DNA of 64,000 nucleotides from Microvirga sp. KLBC 81. Lineage in GTDB: Bacteria > Pseudomonadota > Alphaproteobacteria > Rhizobiales > Beijerinckiaceae. Where the stretch lies: positions 1 to 64,000 of the forward strand of contig NZ_QDAH01000017.1 in assembly GCF_003075415.1 (NCBI RefSeq), in the 5' to 3' direction. Shown piece by piece: positions 17,411 through 25,621 of the stretch. Each line of letters begins with the position of its first letter. The stretch's first letter is position 1. Under the pieces are notes generated by a model, which was not told where the DNA came from, searched no databases, and saw only the letters and a program-made list of their open reading frames with translations. A program made the position numbers and the translations under genes.

Positions 17411-18915
17411 TGGGCGACCTGTTCTCCAACCTTTCACTCGGTTTCGGGGTGGCATTGTCCCTCCAGAACCTGGGACTTGCCTTCCTGGGTTGCCTCGTGG
17501 GCACGCTCATCGGGGTGCTGCCCGGCGTCGGTCCCATCGCCACCATCGCGATGCTGCTGCCGATCACCTTCGGGCTTGATCCCACCGGCGCGCTCATCAT
17601 GCTGGCCGGCATCTATTACGGCGCACAGTACGGCGGCTCGACCACCGCCATCCTGGTCAACATCCCGGGCGAGGCGACCTCCGTGGTCACCGCCCTCGAC
17701 GGCCACCAGATGGCCCGCCAGGGCCGCGCCGGTGTGGCGCTGGGCATCGCCGCCATCGGCTCCTTCTTCGCCGGCACGGTGGCAACCCTCGTGATCGCGG
17801 CGCTCGGCAAGCCCCTGACCGGCCTTGCCCTTCTGTTCGGCCCGACCGAGTACTTCTCGCTCATGGCGATGGGCTTGGTCTTCGCTGTCGTGCTGGCCCA
17901 CGGCTCGATCCTGAAGGCCATCGCCATGATCCTCGTCGGCGTGCTCCTCTCCACCGTCGGCACCGATCTCGAGACCGGCGAGGAGCGCATGACCTTCGGA
18001 TTGCCGTTCCTGGCCGACGGCATCGACTTCGCCGTGCTGGCCATGGGCGTCTTCGGCATCGCCGAGATCCTGCGCAACCTCGATCACACGGAGCACCGCG
18101 ACGTGGTGCGCCAGGCCATCGGCCGCCTGCTGCCGAACAAGAACGACTTCCGGCAATCCTACAAGCCGGTGCTGCGCGGTACCGTGATCGGGTCAATCCT
18201 CGGCATCCTGCCCGGCAATGGTGCGGTGCTGGGACCGTTTGCCGCCTATACGCTGGAAAAGAAGATCGCCAAAGATCCCAAGCGCTTCGGCCGCGGCGCC
18301 ATCGAGGGCGTGGCGGGGCCGGAATCGGCCAACAATGCCGGCGCCCAGACCTCCTTCATTCCGCTGTTGACGCTCGGCATTCCGCCGAATGCCGTGATGG
18401 CGCTGATGGTGGGTGCCATGACCATCCACGGCATCATCCCCGGTCCGCAGGTGATGACCAAGAACCCGACCCTGTTCTGGGGCATGATCGCCTCCATGTG
18501 GGTGGGCAACCTGATGTTGCTCGTCATCAACCTTCCCATGGTGGGACTCTGGGTTCGCCTGCTCAAGGTACCGTACCGGCTGCTGTTCCCGGCGATCCTG
18601 ATGTTCTGCTGCATCGGCATCTACTCGATCAACTCGCTGCCCACCGACGTGATGTTCATCGCCTTCTTCGGCCTGGTTGGTTACGCGCTGATCAAGCTGG
18701 GGTTCGAGCCCGCGCCGATGCTGCTCGGCTTCGTGCTCGGCAAGCTGATGGAAGAGAACTTCAGGCGCGCCCTCATCATCGCACGGGGTGAGATCACGAC
18801 CTTCATCAGCCATCCGGTGAGCGCCGCCCTGCTCGGCGTGGCCGCGGTCGTCCTCCTGATCGCCTTGCTGCCGGCAATCCGCAAAGGGCGGGACGAGGTC
18901 TTCGTCGAGGACTGA
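17410..18915 (+). CDS. tctA: Tripartite tricarboxylate transporter, large permease TctA (second copy)
   Basis: 501-residue multi-span permease with the TctA landmarks [40 protein letters not shown] and GVAGPESANNAGAQTSFIPL followed by LGIPPNAVMA. It forms the ion-coupled channel that receives solute from TctC. It is translationally coupled to tctB and is followed after 55 bases by the ATP-citrate-lyase-like genes, tying import directly to CoA activation and cleavage of the imported acid. Confidence 0.96.
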   Translation: MGDLFSNLSLGFGVALSLQNLGLAFLGCLVGTLIGVLPGVGPIATIAMLLPITFGLDPTGALIMLAGIYYGAQYGGSTTAILVNIPGEATSVVTALDGHQMARQGRAGVALGIAAIGSFFAGTVATLVIAALGKPLTGLALLFGPTEYFSLMAMGLVFAVVLAHGSILKAIAMILVGVLLSTVGTDLETGEERMTFGLPFLADGIDFAVLAMGVFGIAEILRNLDHTEHRDVVRQAIGRLLPNKNDFRQSYKPVLRGTVIGSILGILPGNGAVLGPFAAYTLEKKIAKDPKRFGRGAIEGVAGPESANNAGAQTSFIPLLTLGIPPNAVMALMVGAMTIHGIIPGPQVMTKNPTLFWGMIASMWVGNLMLLVINLPMVGLWVRLLKVPYRLLFPAILMFCCIGIYSINSLPTDVMFIAFFGLVGYALIKLGFEPAPMLLGFVLGKLMEENFRRALIIARGEITTFISHPVSAALLGVAAVVLLIALLPAIRKGRDEVFVED

Positions 18916-18970
18916 GATCGAGAGGAAAGCACTCGGTATTTGCGTCAACACCGTAATTTGGAGATTTACA

Positions 18971-20257
18971 ATGCAGATCACAGGCATGCTCCATGGAGCA
19001 AAACTGCTTCAGTTCGCCGGGTTCCCGACCTCCGAGGTCCTCGGCCCCGATGCCAGCGAGGAGGAGATCCGGGCGCTCATCGACCGCCACGGCAGCGTCT
19101 TCATCAAGCCGGTGTTCAAGGGCGGCGTCGGCAAGAAGGGCAAGGCCGGGCTCCTTGGCCGGGCCTCCGACCTGAGGACGGCCCTGAAGGAGAAGGAGCG
19201 GCTCTACTTTGTCGAGCACCGGGTCGGCCCCACCGTGGCCAAGGCTAACGGGGTGACCTTCGAGGGCGCTGTGCCGGCCGAGCACGAGGTCTACTTCTCG
19301 ATTTCCGACTCGACCCGCTTCCGCGCGCCCACCATGACCCTGACCCACCACGGCGGCATGGACATCGAGGAGGTCGACAAGAGCCTCGTGGCCCAGATCC
19401 CCTTCGATGCGCTGACCGGACTCAAGGCGTTCGTGGTCGCCAACGCCCTGTCGGAGCTCAACGCCCCGAAGCAGATCATCTCGCCGCTGGTCCAGCAGCT
19501 CCCGAAGCTGTGGGAGCTCTACCACAACTTCGGCATGACGACGCTCGAGCTGAACCCGATCCGCATGCGGCCGGACCGGACCGGGCGCCTGACCCCGGTA
19601 GCCTGCGACTTCAAGTGCGGCTTCGACCGGGACGATCCGCGCTGGGAGCGGCTCAACCTGCCCAATCATCTGTTCGCCGTCGACTATTCGGATTTCGAAC
19701 TGGAGATCAACCAGCTCCGCACCTACCAGGGCCAGAGCGACGTCTACGTCATCAACCCGCAGGGCACGATCCTGGCACCCACCTTCGGTGGCGGCGCCAA
19801 CTCCCTGGTCACGCAGATGCTGGGCGACGATGCGATCATCTCGTCCGACTTCGGCGGCAACCCGCCTTACGCGAAGATGAAGGAGGTGGCCCGCATCTGC
19901 TTCAAGCACTGGCTCAGGCAGTCGAACGTGTTGTTCATCATCGGCGGCAAATCGAACAACACCGACATCTTCGAGACCTTCCGAGCGATGGCGGACGCCC
20001 TGCGCGAGCACTTCGGCCAGCACGGCCCCTCGCCGCTGTACGTCGTGGCCGGCCGAGGTGGGCCCAACCTGGTGCGCGGCATGGGCACCTTGCGGGATAC
20101 GCTCGAGGCGCTCGGCGTGCCCTACCGCCTCTTTGGCTTCGACTCCGACATGAGCGAAGTCATCAACTACGCCCGTGCCGCGGACGCCTGGATGAAGGCC
20201 GGCGGACGCGAGGAGATCGCAACGAAGCTGCGGATCGCACTCCCCGCAGCAGCCTGA
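18971..20257 (+). CDS. ATP-citrate-lyase-like subunit with ATP-grasp and citrate-binding domains (AclB-like)
   Basis: Likely one half of a two-subunit ATP-dependent acid:CoA ligase/lyase. Residues 1-240 resemble the succinyl-CoA-synthetase beta / ACL ATP-grasp fold: FIKPVFKGGVGKKGKAGLLG near 46-65, and TTLELNPIRM near 190, where the Glu-x-Asn is the usual metal/ATP site. Residues 245-428 match the ACL citrate-binding domain, with VINPQGTILAPTFGGGANSL and NVLFIIGGKSNNTDIFETFR. The 428-residue length is close to AclB of green sulfur bacteria. A GGAG site lies nine bases before the ATG. Spacing of 60 bases to the next gene and shared family argue for a complex with it. Whether citrate is the substrate is unproven. 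Confidence 0.82.
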   Translation: MQITGMLHGAKLLQFAGFPTSEVLGPDASEEEIRALIDRHGSVFIKPVFKGGVGKKGKAGLLGRASDLRTALKEKERLYFVEHRVGPTVAKANGVTFEGAVPAEHEVYFSISDSTRFRAPTMTLTHHGGMDIEEVDKSLVAQIPFDALTGLKAFVVANALSELNAPKQIISPLVQQLPKLWELYHNFGMTTLELNPIRMRPDRTGRLTPVACDFKCGFDRDDPRWERLNLPNHLFAVDYSDFELEINQLRTYQGQSDVYVINPQGTILAPTFGGGANSLVTQMLGDDAIISSDFGGNPPYAKMKEVARICFKHWLRQSNVLFIIGGKSNNTDIFETFRAMADALREHFGQHGPSPLYVVAGRGGPNLVRGMGTLRDTLEALGVPYRLFGFDSDMSEVINYARAADAWMKAGGREEIATKLRIALPAAA

Positions 20258-20317
20258 GCAAGGCCGCCCAAACACACTGACTCGGCGAAAGCCGATCAAG
20301 CCATTGGAGGAGACACA

Positions 20318-23020
20318 ATGTTCAAGCAGGGCGTCGGCAGCTTCAAGTACTACGTCGGCATCAGCTCCCTCGACCAGATCGCCACCCGCGACGACCGGGT
20401 GTGCGTGCTCAACATCCTGGGCGGCGAGTCGAGCGACGTCACCCCGGTGGGCCACGCCTACTCGGGTGGCAACGTGGTGTTCGGGACCTCGCCCGGCCGC
20501 AGCGGTCAGGTCCTGGAGACGCCGGTCGGGAATGTCCCCGTCTACAACAACGTCCGCGAAGGGCTCGAGGCGGGACACCGCTTCAACTGCGGCGTGGTCT
20601 ACCTGCCGCCCTCCGGCGCCCGCGACGGCGTCGCCGAGCTGATCCGGGTCAATCCCGAGCTCAAGAAGATCTTCATCGTGACCGAGAAGCTGTCGGTGCA
20701 CGACTCGCGCGAGATCCGCGCCATGGGACAGCAGAACGGGATCGACATCTTCGGCGGCAACAGCCTCGGTGTGGCCGACGCCTGGAACCAGGTCCGCATC
20801 GGTGGCGCCCTCGGCGGCGACAGTCCGGCCGAGGCCCTGCGCAAGGGTTCGGTCGCGATCTTCTCCAACTCCGGCAACTTTACCACCACGATTGCCACCT
20901 ACCTGCGCATGGCCGGCTGGGGCACCACGACCCTGATCTCGAGCGGCAAGGATGTGTACATCCACTACGCCGCGCCCGAATTCGCCTTCGCGCTGGCCAA
21001 CGACGCCCGCACCAAGGCGGCCGTGCTCTATGCCGAGCCGGGCGGCTACTACGAGCTCGATGCCACCTTCACCAAGCCGGTGGTCGCCTGTGTGGTCGGC
21101 CGCTGGAAGTCGAAGCTCACCCGCGCCGTCGGTCACGCTGGCGCCATGGCCGGCGGCCATGACGATGCCGAGGCCAAGGAGCAGTGGTTCATGGCCAAGT
21201 TCGGCGTCGACGACATCTTCACGCCCGAGAACCCGGTGTTCTCGCCCCAAGGCGCGGTGGTCACCAACATTGCTCATATTCCGCAGGCCCTGACGGCGGT
21301 GATGCAGGCCAATGCGGCCCGTCCGGACTTCGAGCCCGAGGGTAGCCTTGCCCTCAAGCCGTGGTTCGGCTCGAGCCAGGGCATCGTGCTGCCGCCGGAG
21401 CTTGATCTGCCGGTGGTCACGGCGGCAAGTCCCTATGACCAGCAGATCGAGCACCTGAACCGGCAGATCGGGGCGGTGTTTCCGCGCCAGGCGATGAAGG
21501 ATGCGTCCGGCGCCTCGCAGATGGACCCCAGGACCCAGATCACGTCGCTGCATGGCACGTCGATGCTGGAGGCCGCGCAGTTCCCGGTGGAGTCGAACAT
21601 CTGCCTGTCCCTGCTGCGGGGACCGGGCAGCGAGAACGACCGAAAGCTGGTCAATGCCGCCGTGGGAGCAGAGATCAACCTGTCCGGCACGCCGGCCCTG
21701 GCCGCGGCCCAGGCGGCGCGGGAGGCGGGCAATGCTCCCAACACGGTCCTGGCCGCAGCGTGCAGCATCATCGGACCTCGGTATGCGGACAGGGCGCGCC
21801 AGGCCGTACGGGCTCTGGTCGAACACTTCACAGAAGCTGGATTACGGAGCGCTGTCGATGAGACCTTCGACCTGAGCCAGGTGCGGTTCGATGGCGCGGC
21901 GAACCTCTTCGTATCCGATCAGCCGGACGCGAAGGCCGAAGCCCTGCTGGATGGGTTGCAGGCCCGTGGTGCGAAGTCGGTGTTCGTGCGCTACCTGCGC
22001 ACCCTCAATGGCCACCCGACGGCCGATGCCGTTCTCGCAGCGGTAGCGACAACGCTGGCGTGGGAGCCGCTGATGCGCAAGCGCATCTCCCTTCTGACGG
22101 TGGAGACCCTGCCCTGGTGGCTGCGGCTGTTCGGCGTCCTGATCGGAGCGTCGGCTGACGCCGGGCGGCATGAGGAGGATGCGTTCTGCGGCATTCCCAA
22201 CGAGGAGATCGTCGGCTCGCGGTCGCTGACTGAGGTTGCGTTCGCAGCCCTGGTCGGCACCGAGCCCACACCGGATCACCTGTTCGCCTTCCAGACTCTC
22301 GTCGGCCTTTTGCTCTCAAACGGGCCGGGCACAATCTCGGCTCAAGGAGCCAAGGGCGCGGTTTCGGCCGACGGGCCTGAGACGCCCGAGCGGGTGCAGC
22401 TCAACAAGGCGCTGATCGGCTTCCTGACCCATTCCGGCTATGCCCATGGCGGCAACGGCTACGAAGGCATCGCCTTCCTGATCGAGCAGTTCCAGGACGT
22501 CGATCTGGCCGATCCGGGCGATCCGGATCACGGCATCGACCTGCCGGCGCTGGCCCGCCGCTACGCGGCCGAGTACGCCACCTACAAGGCGGACAAAAAG
22601 ACCGCCGGCAGCCTGGACATCCAGAAGATCCCGGGCGTGAACCACCCGGTGTTCAAGGACAAGCCGGTGAACCACGATCCGCGTGAGGTCTTCGTGCGGG
22701 AGCTGTTTGAGCGGCGCGAGGAGTACAACGTCTTCCACGCTTATTACCAGGAACTGGTCAAGGCGCTGTACGAGACGGGGGTGTCGCGCAATGTCTACTG
22801 CGTCAACATCGATGCGGTGATCGCGGCCCTGCTGCTGAAGATGCTGTGGCGGCCCTACCGGGATGGCGCTCTGACCAAGGAGGCTCTCGAGACGAGCGCG
22901 TTCACGCTCTTCCTCTATGCCCGCATGCTCGGCTGCGCCGCCGAGATCGACGATCACCTGAACCGCGGCCGGAACATGGACACACGAACGGCGGCATCCA
23001 AGTGCCAGTACGTGTCCTGA
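20318..23020 (+). CDS. ATP-citrate-lyase-like large subunit: CoA-ligase domains fused to a divergent citrate-synthase-like domain (AclA-like)
   Basis: 900 residues, far larger than typical AclA (about 600). Residues 1-~390 are succinyl-CoA-synthetase-alpha-like: CoA-binding region, FGGNSLGVADAW, FSNSGNFTTTIATYLRMAGW and the phospho-His motif GHAGAMAGG (His273). Residues ~400-900 contain the citryl-CoA lyase/citrate-synthase homology part, with LLLSNGPGTISAQGAKGAV, THSGYAHGGNGYEGIAFLIE, GVNHPVF and VNIDAVIAALLLKMLW. Against animal and bacterial ACL, remembered rather than aligned, the His of SxAHNT is Gln676, and the GHR motif is NHP (His776-Pro777); Asp832 is retained. A ~200-residue extra segment lies between the ligase and lyase parts. 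GGAGGAGACAC precedes the start. Confidence 0.8.
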   Translation: MFKQGVGSFKYYVGISSLDQIATRDDRVCVLNILGGESSDVTPVGHAYSGGNVVFGTSPGRSGQVLETPVGNVPVYNNVREGLEAGHRFNCGVVYLPPSGARDGVAELIRVNPELKKIFIVTEKLSVHDSREIRAMGQQNGIDIFGGNSLGVADAWNQVRIGGALGGDSPAEALRKGSVAIFSNSGNFTTTIATYLRMAGWGTTTLISSGKDVYIHYAAPEFAFALANDARTKAAVLYAEPGGYYELDATFTKPVVACVVGRWKSKLTRAVGHAGAMAGGHDDAEAKEQWFMAKFGVDDIFTPENPVFSPQGAVVTNIAHIPQALTAVMQANAARPDFEPEGSLALKPWFGSSQGIVLPPELDLPVVTAASPYDQQIEHLNRQIGAVFPRQAMKDASGASQMDPRTQITSLHGTSMLEAAQFPVESNICLSLLRGPGSENDRKLVNAAVGAEINLSGTPALAAAQAAREAGNAPNTVLAAACSIIGPRYADRARQAVRALVEHFTEAGLRSAVDETFDLSQVRFDGAANLFVSDQPDAKAEALLDGLQARGAKSVFVRYLRTLNGHPTADAVLAAVATTLAWEPLMRKRISLLTVETLPWWLRLFGVLIGASADAGRHEEDAFCGIPNEEIVGSRSLTEVAFAALVGTEPTPDHLFAFQTLVGLLLSNGPGTISAQGAKGAVSADGPETPERVQLNKALIGFLTHSGYAHGGNGYEGIAFLIEQFQDVDLADPGDPDHGIDLPALARRYAAEYATYKADKKTAGSLDIQKIPGVNHPVFKDKPVNHDPREVFVRELFERREEYNVFHAYYQELVKALYETGVSRNVYCVNIDAVIAALLLKMLWRPYRDGALTKEALETSAFTLFLYARMLGCAAEIDDHLNRGRNMDTRTAASKCQYVS

Positions 23021-23053
23021 CCGTGGCTGAGAGGATGACAGGAAGGACCGGGA

Positions 23054-23707
23054 ATGAGTGAGCTTCTGACCACCGAGGCCTTGTCGGCCTTCCTCCAGGT
23101 GATCATGATCGACCTGGTGCTGGCGGGTGACAACGCCGTCGTGATCGGCCTGGCGGCAGCCGGCCTGCCGAAGGAGCAGCGCAACAAGGCGATCCTGATC
23201 GGCATCATCGCCGCCACGGTCCTGCGCATCGTCTTCGCGGGGCTCACCACGCAGCTTCTTCAGATCGTTGGCCTGCTGCTGGCTGGTGGCATCCTGCTGC
23301 TGTGGGTGTGCTGGAAGATGTGGCGCGAGCTGCGGGCCGGCCATGCCGAGAAGGACCTCGAGGCCGAGGAGGCTCTTGAGGATCGCGATCTCGACCAGGA
23401 CGGTCTGATCGCGGAACATGCCCCGCGCAAGACCTTCGGCCAAGCGGCCTGGCAGATCGTGGTCGCCGACGTGTCCATGTCGCTCGACAACGTGCTGGCG
23501 GTGGCCGGGGCCGCGCAGGATCACCCGATCGTCCTTGTGTTCGGCCTCGGTCTGTCGATTGCCCTGATGGGCGTCGCTGCCAGCTTCATCGCCCGCCTGC
23601 TTCAGAGGCACCACTGGATCGCCTATGTGGGTCTCGCCGTCATTCTCTACGTGGCGGTCGAGATGATCTACCGTGGCGCCCTGGAAGTCTGGCCATTAAT
23701 GTCGTGA
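23054..23707 (+). CDS. TerC-family integral membrane protein (YjbE/YkoY type)
   Basis: 217-residue inner-membrane protein with about seven helices. TerC hallmarks are the acidic intramembrane motifs IDLVLAGDNAVVIGLA near residues 18-33 and DVSMSLDNVLAVAGAA near 139-154. An acidic loop (EKDLEAEEALEDRDLDQD) separates the halves. Family members are linked to manganese or tellurite handling and to metalation of exported proteins. It follows the ACL-like gene by 33 bases on the same strand, but its link to acid metabolism is unclear; it may just share the transcript. Confidence 0.92.
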   Translation: MSELLTTEALSAFLQVIMIDLVLAGDNAVVIGLAAAGLPKEQRNKAILIGIIAATVLRIVFAGLTTQLLQIVGLLLAGGILLLWVCWKMWRELRAGHAEKDLEAEEALEDRDLDQDGLIAEHAPRKTFGQAAWQIVVADVSMSLDNVLAVAGAAQDHPIVLVFGLGLSIALMGVAASFIARLLQRHHWIAYVGLAVILYVAVEMIYRGALEVWPLMS

Positions 23708-23717
23708 GGGAGCAGCC

Positions 23718-24104
23718 ATGGAAACTGGCAAGATCGAGGTGCGCGAGGCTGTCATTCGGACGATTGCGATGCCATCCGACACCAATCCTGCGGGTGATAT
23801 CTTCGGTGGCTGGCTGATGGCGCAGATGGACCTCGCCGCCGGTAACGCGGCCGCGCGGCGCGCTCGCGGACGCTGTGCGACTGTTGCCGTCGACGGCATG
23901 GTCTTTCACACCCCGGTTCATGTCGGTGACGAGGTTTCGGTCTACGCCGACCTGATCTCGACCGGGCGGACATCCATGAAGTTCCAGGTCGAGGCTTGGC
24001 GCCGCTCCCGCGATGGCGACGAACGGATCAAGGTGACGGAGGCGGTCTTCACGTTCGTTGCCATCGACAGCGGCTCCCGTCCTCGTCCATTGCCACCAAG
24101 TTGA
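23718..24104 (+). CDS. Acyl-CoA thioesterase (YciA-like hotdog)
   Basis: 128-residue single hotdog-domain thioesterase that hydrolyses acyl-CoA to free acid and CoA. MPSDTNPAGDIFGGWLMAQM near residues 16-35 is the family helix with the catalytic Asp/Asn environment; VAVDGMVFHTPVHVGDEVSV is the central strand pair. The ribosome site GAGGGAGCAGCC precedes the ATG, 10 bases after the TerC stop, so the two are co-transcribed. If the upstream lyase-like enzyme makes CoA thioesters, this protein could recycle CoA; that is inference. Confidence 0.9.
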   Translation: METGKIEVREAVIRTIAMPSDTNPAGDIFGGWLMAQMDLAAGNAAARRARGRCATVAVDGMVFHTPVHVGDEVSVYADLISTGRTSMKFQVEAWRRSRDGDERIKVTEAVFTFVAIDSGSRPRPLPPS

Positions 24105-24173
24105 GCTCGTCGAGCTGTTTACTGCTGAAGGTCTGTTGTGGGTCGAGCCTGCGTAACAACGTTTTCGCGTGCG

Positions 24174-24911
24174 TCAGTAAAGGGCCGCGTCATCCATCTC
24201 GGACTGGAAAACAGGAATCGAAAGCCTTGCGTGGGTAATCAGGGCCTCAACAGTATGCCGGAATTCCTTATCGGTTTCAGGGGCAAGATGGACCGCCTCA
24301 CAGAGACGGTGCATGTCAACAGGAACGAAGACGCCCTTCTCTGGCACGCGGACCCCGAATTCTTCAGCCAGATCGAGTTGGAGCACCGAGCGGAACTCCT
24401 GCTCATGGGCGAAGCTGCGGCGCTTATGAAAAAAGCGTCCAAGCCCAAGACCTCCCTGCATGTGATCGGTGCGATAGTCGATGTAGCGTACCGGCCCCAC
24501 CCAGACGCGCTCCTCCGCATAATGGGGCTCGATCCTGTAGGGCTGAAGGGCCGATACCAAGCGATCGACCGTCGACCGGATTGCAATCCCACACTTCTCA
24601 CGGACGTAAAGGCTCCACATCGCTGCGGATTCGCCTTCGTTCATGTGCCAGCAGCTGATCTTCGTCAGGCGGCGGAGTTCCTCGAAAGCCTTGGAGCTGT
24701 GCGCGACCATGATCTCGGGGGTGCTCTCCCGCAAGCGGATGGCCTGTGATTGCGGGATTGATCCTTCGAACCTGTCCTCGAACTCGCGGGCGCTTGCGAA
24801 GTAAAGGGCCTGGCGTTCGATTAGCGACTGGAACTTCGGCAGGTCAAAATAGCGCCACAGCTTTGTTTTGCCCGCAGCCAGGCCGAGTTCGGGAAGTACA
24901 CTCACTGCCAT
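24174..24911 (-). CDS. DUF2971 domain protein
   Basis: 245 residues with the DUF2971 pattern: LWRYFDLPKFQSLIERQALY near 18-37, ASAREFEDRFEGS near 39-51, and further on SCWHMNEGESAAMWSLYVR with GIAIRST, ending in FAHEQEFRSVLQL. This domain occurs in accessory regions and is of unknown function; some members lie near defence or toxin genes. No signal peptide or membrane helix is seen. It is the last of three same-strand genes abutting a tRNA-Gly gene. Confidence 0.8.
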   Translation of the reverse strand: MAVSVLPELGLAAGKTKLWRYFDLPKFQSLIERQALYFASAREFEDRFEGSIPQSQAIRLRESTPEIMVAHSSKAFEELRRLTKISCWHMNEGESAAMWSLYVREKCGIAIRSTVDRLVSALQPYRIEPHYAEERVWVGPVRYIDYRTDHMQGGLGLGRFFHKRRSFAHEQEFRSVLQLDLAEEFGVRVPEKGVFVPVDMHRLCEAVHLAPETDKEFRHTVEALITHARLSIPVFQSEMDDAALY

Positions 24912-24970
24912 GCCGATTTGCCTATTTCCAACGGAGGGAAAGGGTTCCCTAGCATGTCGGCCGCGCAGAT

Positions 24971-25621
24971 CTAAAGGTTCTCAAGGAGTTTCCGGGCCTC
25001 TGCAATCTCCCCGTCTGTGAGTTGGCGACGCGCGAAGGCCTGAGGAGCCCCCTGGCCAACCGGGATGAGGACGCGCGGCGCTGGGGCTGCCGATTTGGGG
25101 ATGGTCAGGACCAAGGTCGCGGCGGGTGCCGCCACCGCGCTGGCCCGATGGATAACGCCGGGAGCAAGCCGGTAGGCGGTGCCGGCGCCGTGAACTTCAT
25201 TTGTGAGCTGGCGTAGGACCACCCGAGCACCTGTCCGGCACATGGAGGACTCTGCCGTGGAATAGGCTACCTCCAGAAGCTCGTAGTCACCATCCTGGGC
25301 TAGGACCGCTTCGAACGTTTCATGACGCAATGCTCCGCCCAGAACAAGTGAGTTGAGTTGGTAGATATGGTCATGGATCTCGCCCCCCGCTTGTGTTTCT
25401 GGAACATGCCATCCCTCCGGCCACAGGTGATAGCGAAGGTTCATTCCGTCGGAGACGGCCTCGGATGCATAGAGGAAGCCCAGAGGGTGGCGCCGAGCCG
25501 TAGTGTTCAACAACGGCCCAATCCGAGCTCGAAAAAATGTCACGGCCTGCCGAAGGTCCTGTTCGGTAAGTTGGCGGACTGCTGGATCACTCCGCAGAAG
25601 GGTGACAATGTCATCGGCCAT
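24971..25621 (-). CDS. Cupin-like protein of unknown function
   Basis: 216 residues. The middle reads as a small beta-barrel with cupin-style metal ligands: GGEIHDHIYQLNSLVLGG near residues 99-116 (HxH) and YRLAPGVIHRASA near 162-174, which could supply a third His. This resembles cysteine-dioxygenase-type cupins in layout, but I cannot assign a reaction. The N-terminus is helical. Its start overlaps the end of the upstream membrane-protein gene by 11 bases, implying translational coupling and a shared role. Confidence 0.65.
   Translation of the reverse strand: MADDIVTLLRSDPAVRQLTEQDLRQAVTFFRARIGPLLNTTARRHPLGFLYASEAVSDGMNLRYHLWPEGWHVPETQAGGEIHDHIYQLNSLVLGGALRHETFEAVLAQDGDYELLEVAYSTAESSMCRTGARVVLRQLTNEVHGAGTAYRLAPGVIHRASAVAAPAATLVLTIPKSAAPAPRVLIPVGQGAPQAFARRQLTDGEIAEARKLLENL

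Noticed and set aside
18806..21826. A 1006-codon open frame on the minus strand
   Set aside because: It is antisense to the TctA/ACL-like genes, full of His/Arg/Val/Gly repeats typical of the reverse complement of high-GC coding DNA, and matches no protein family.
22316..23614. A 432-codon minus-strand frame
   Set aside because: It is the complement of the ACL-like and TerC genes, with shadow-type composition and no ribosome site.
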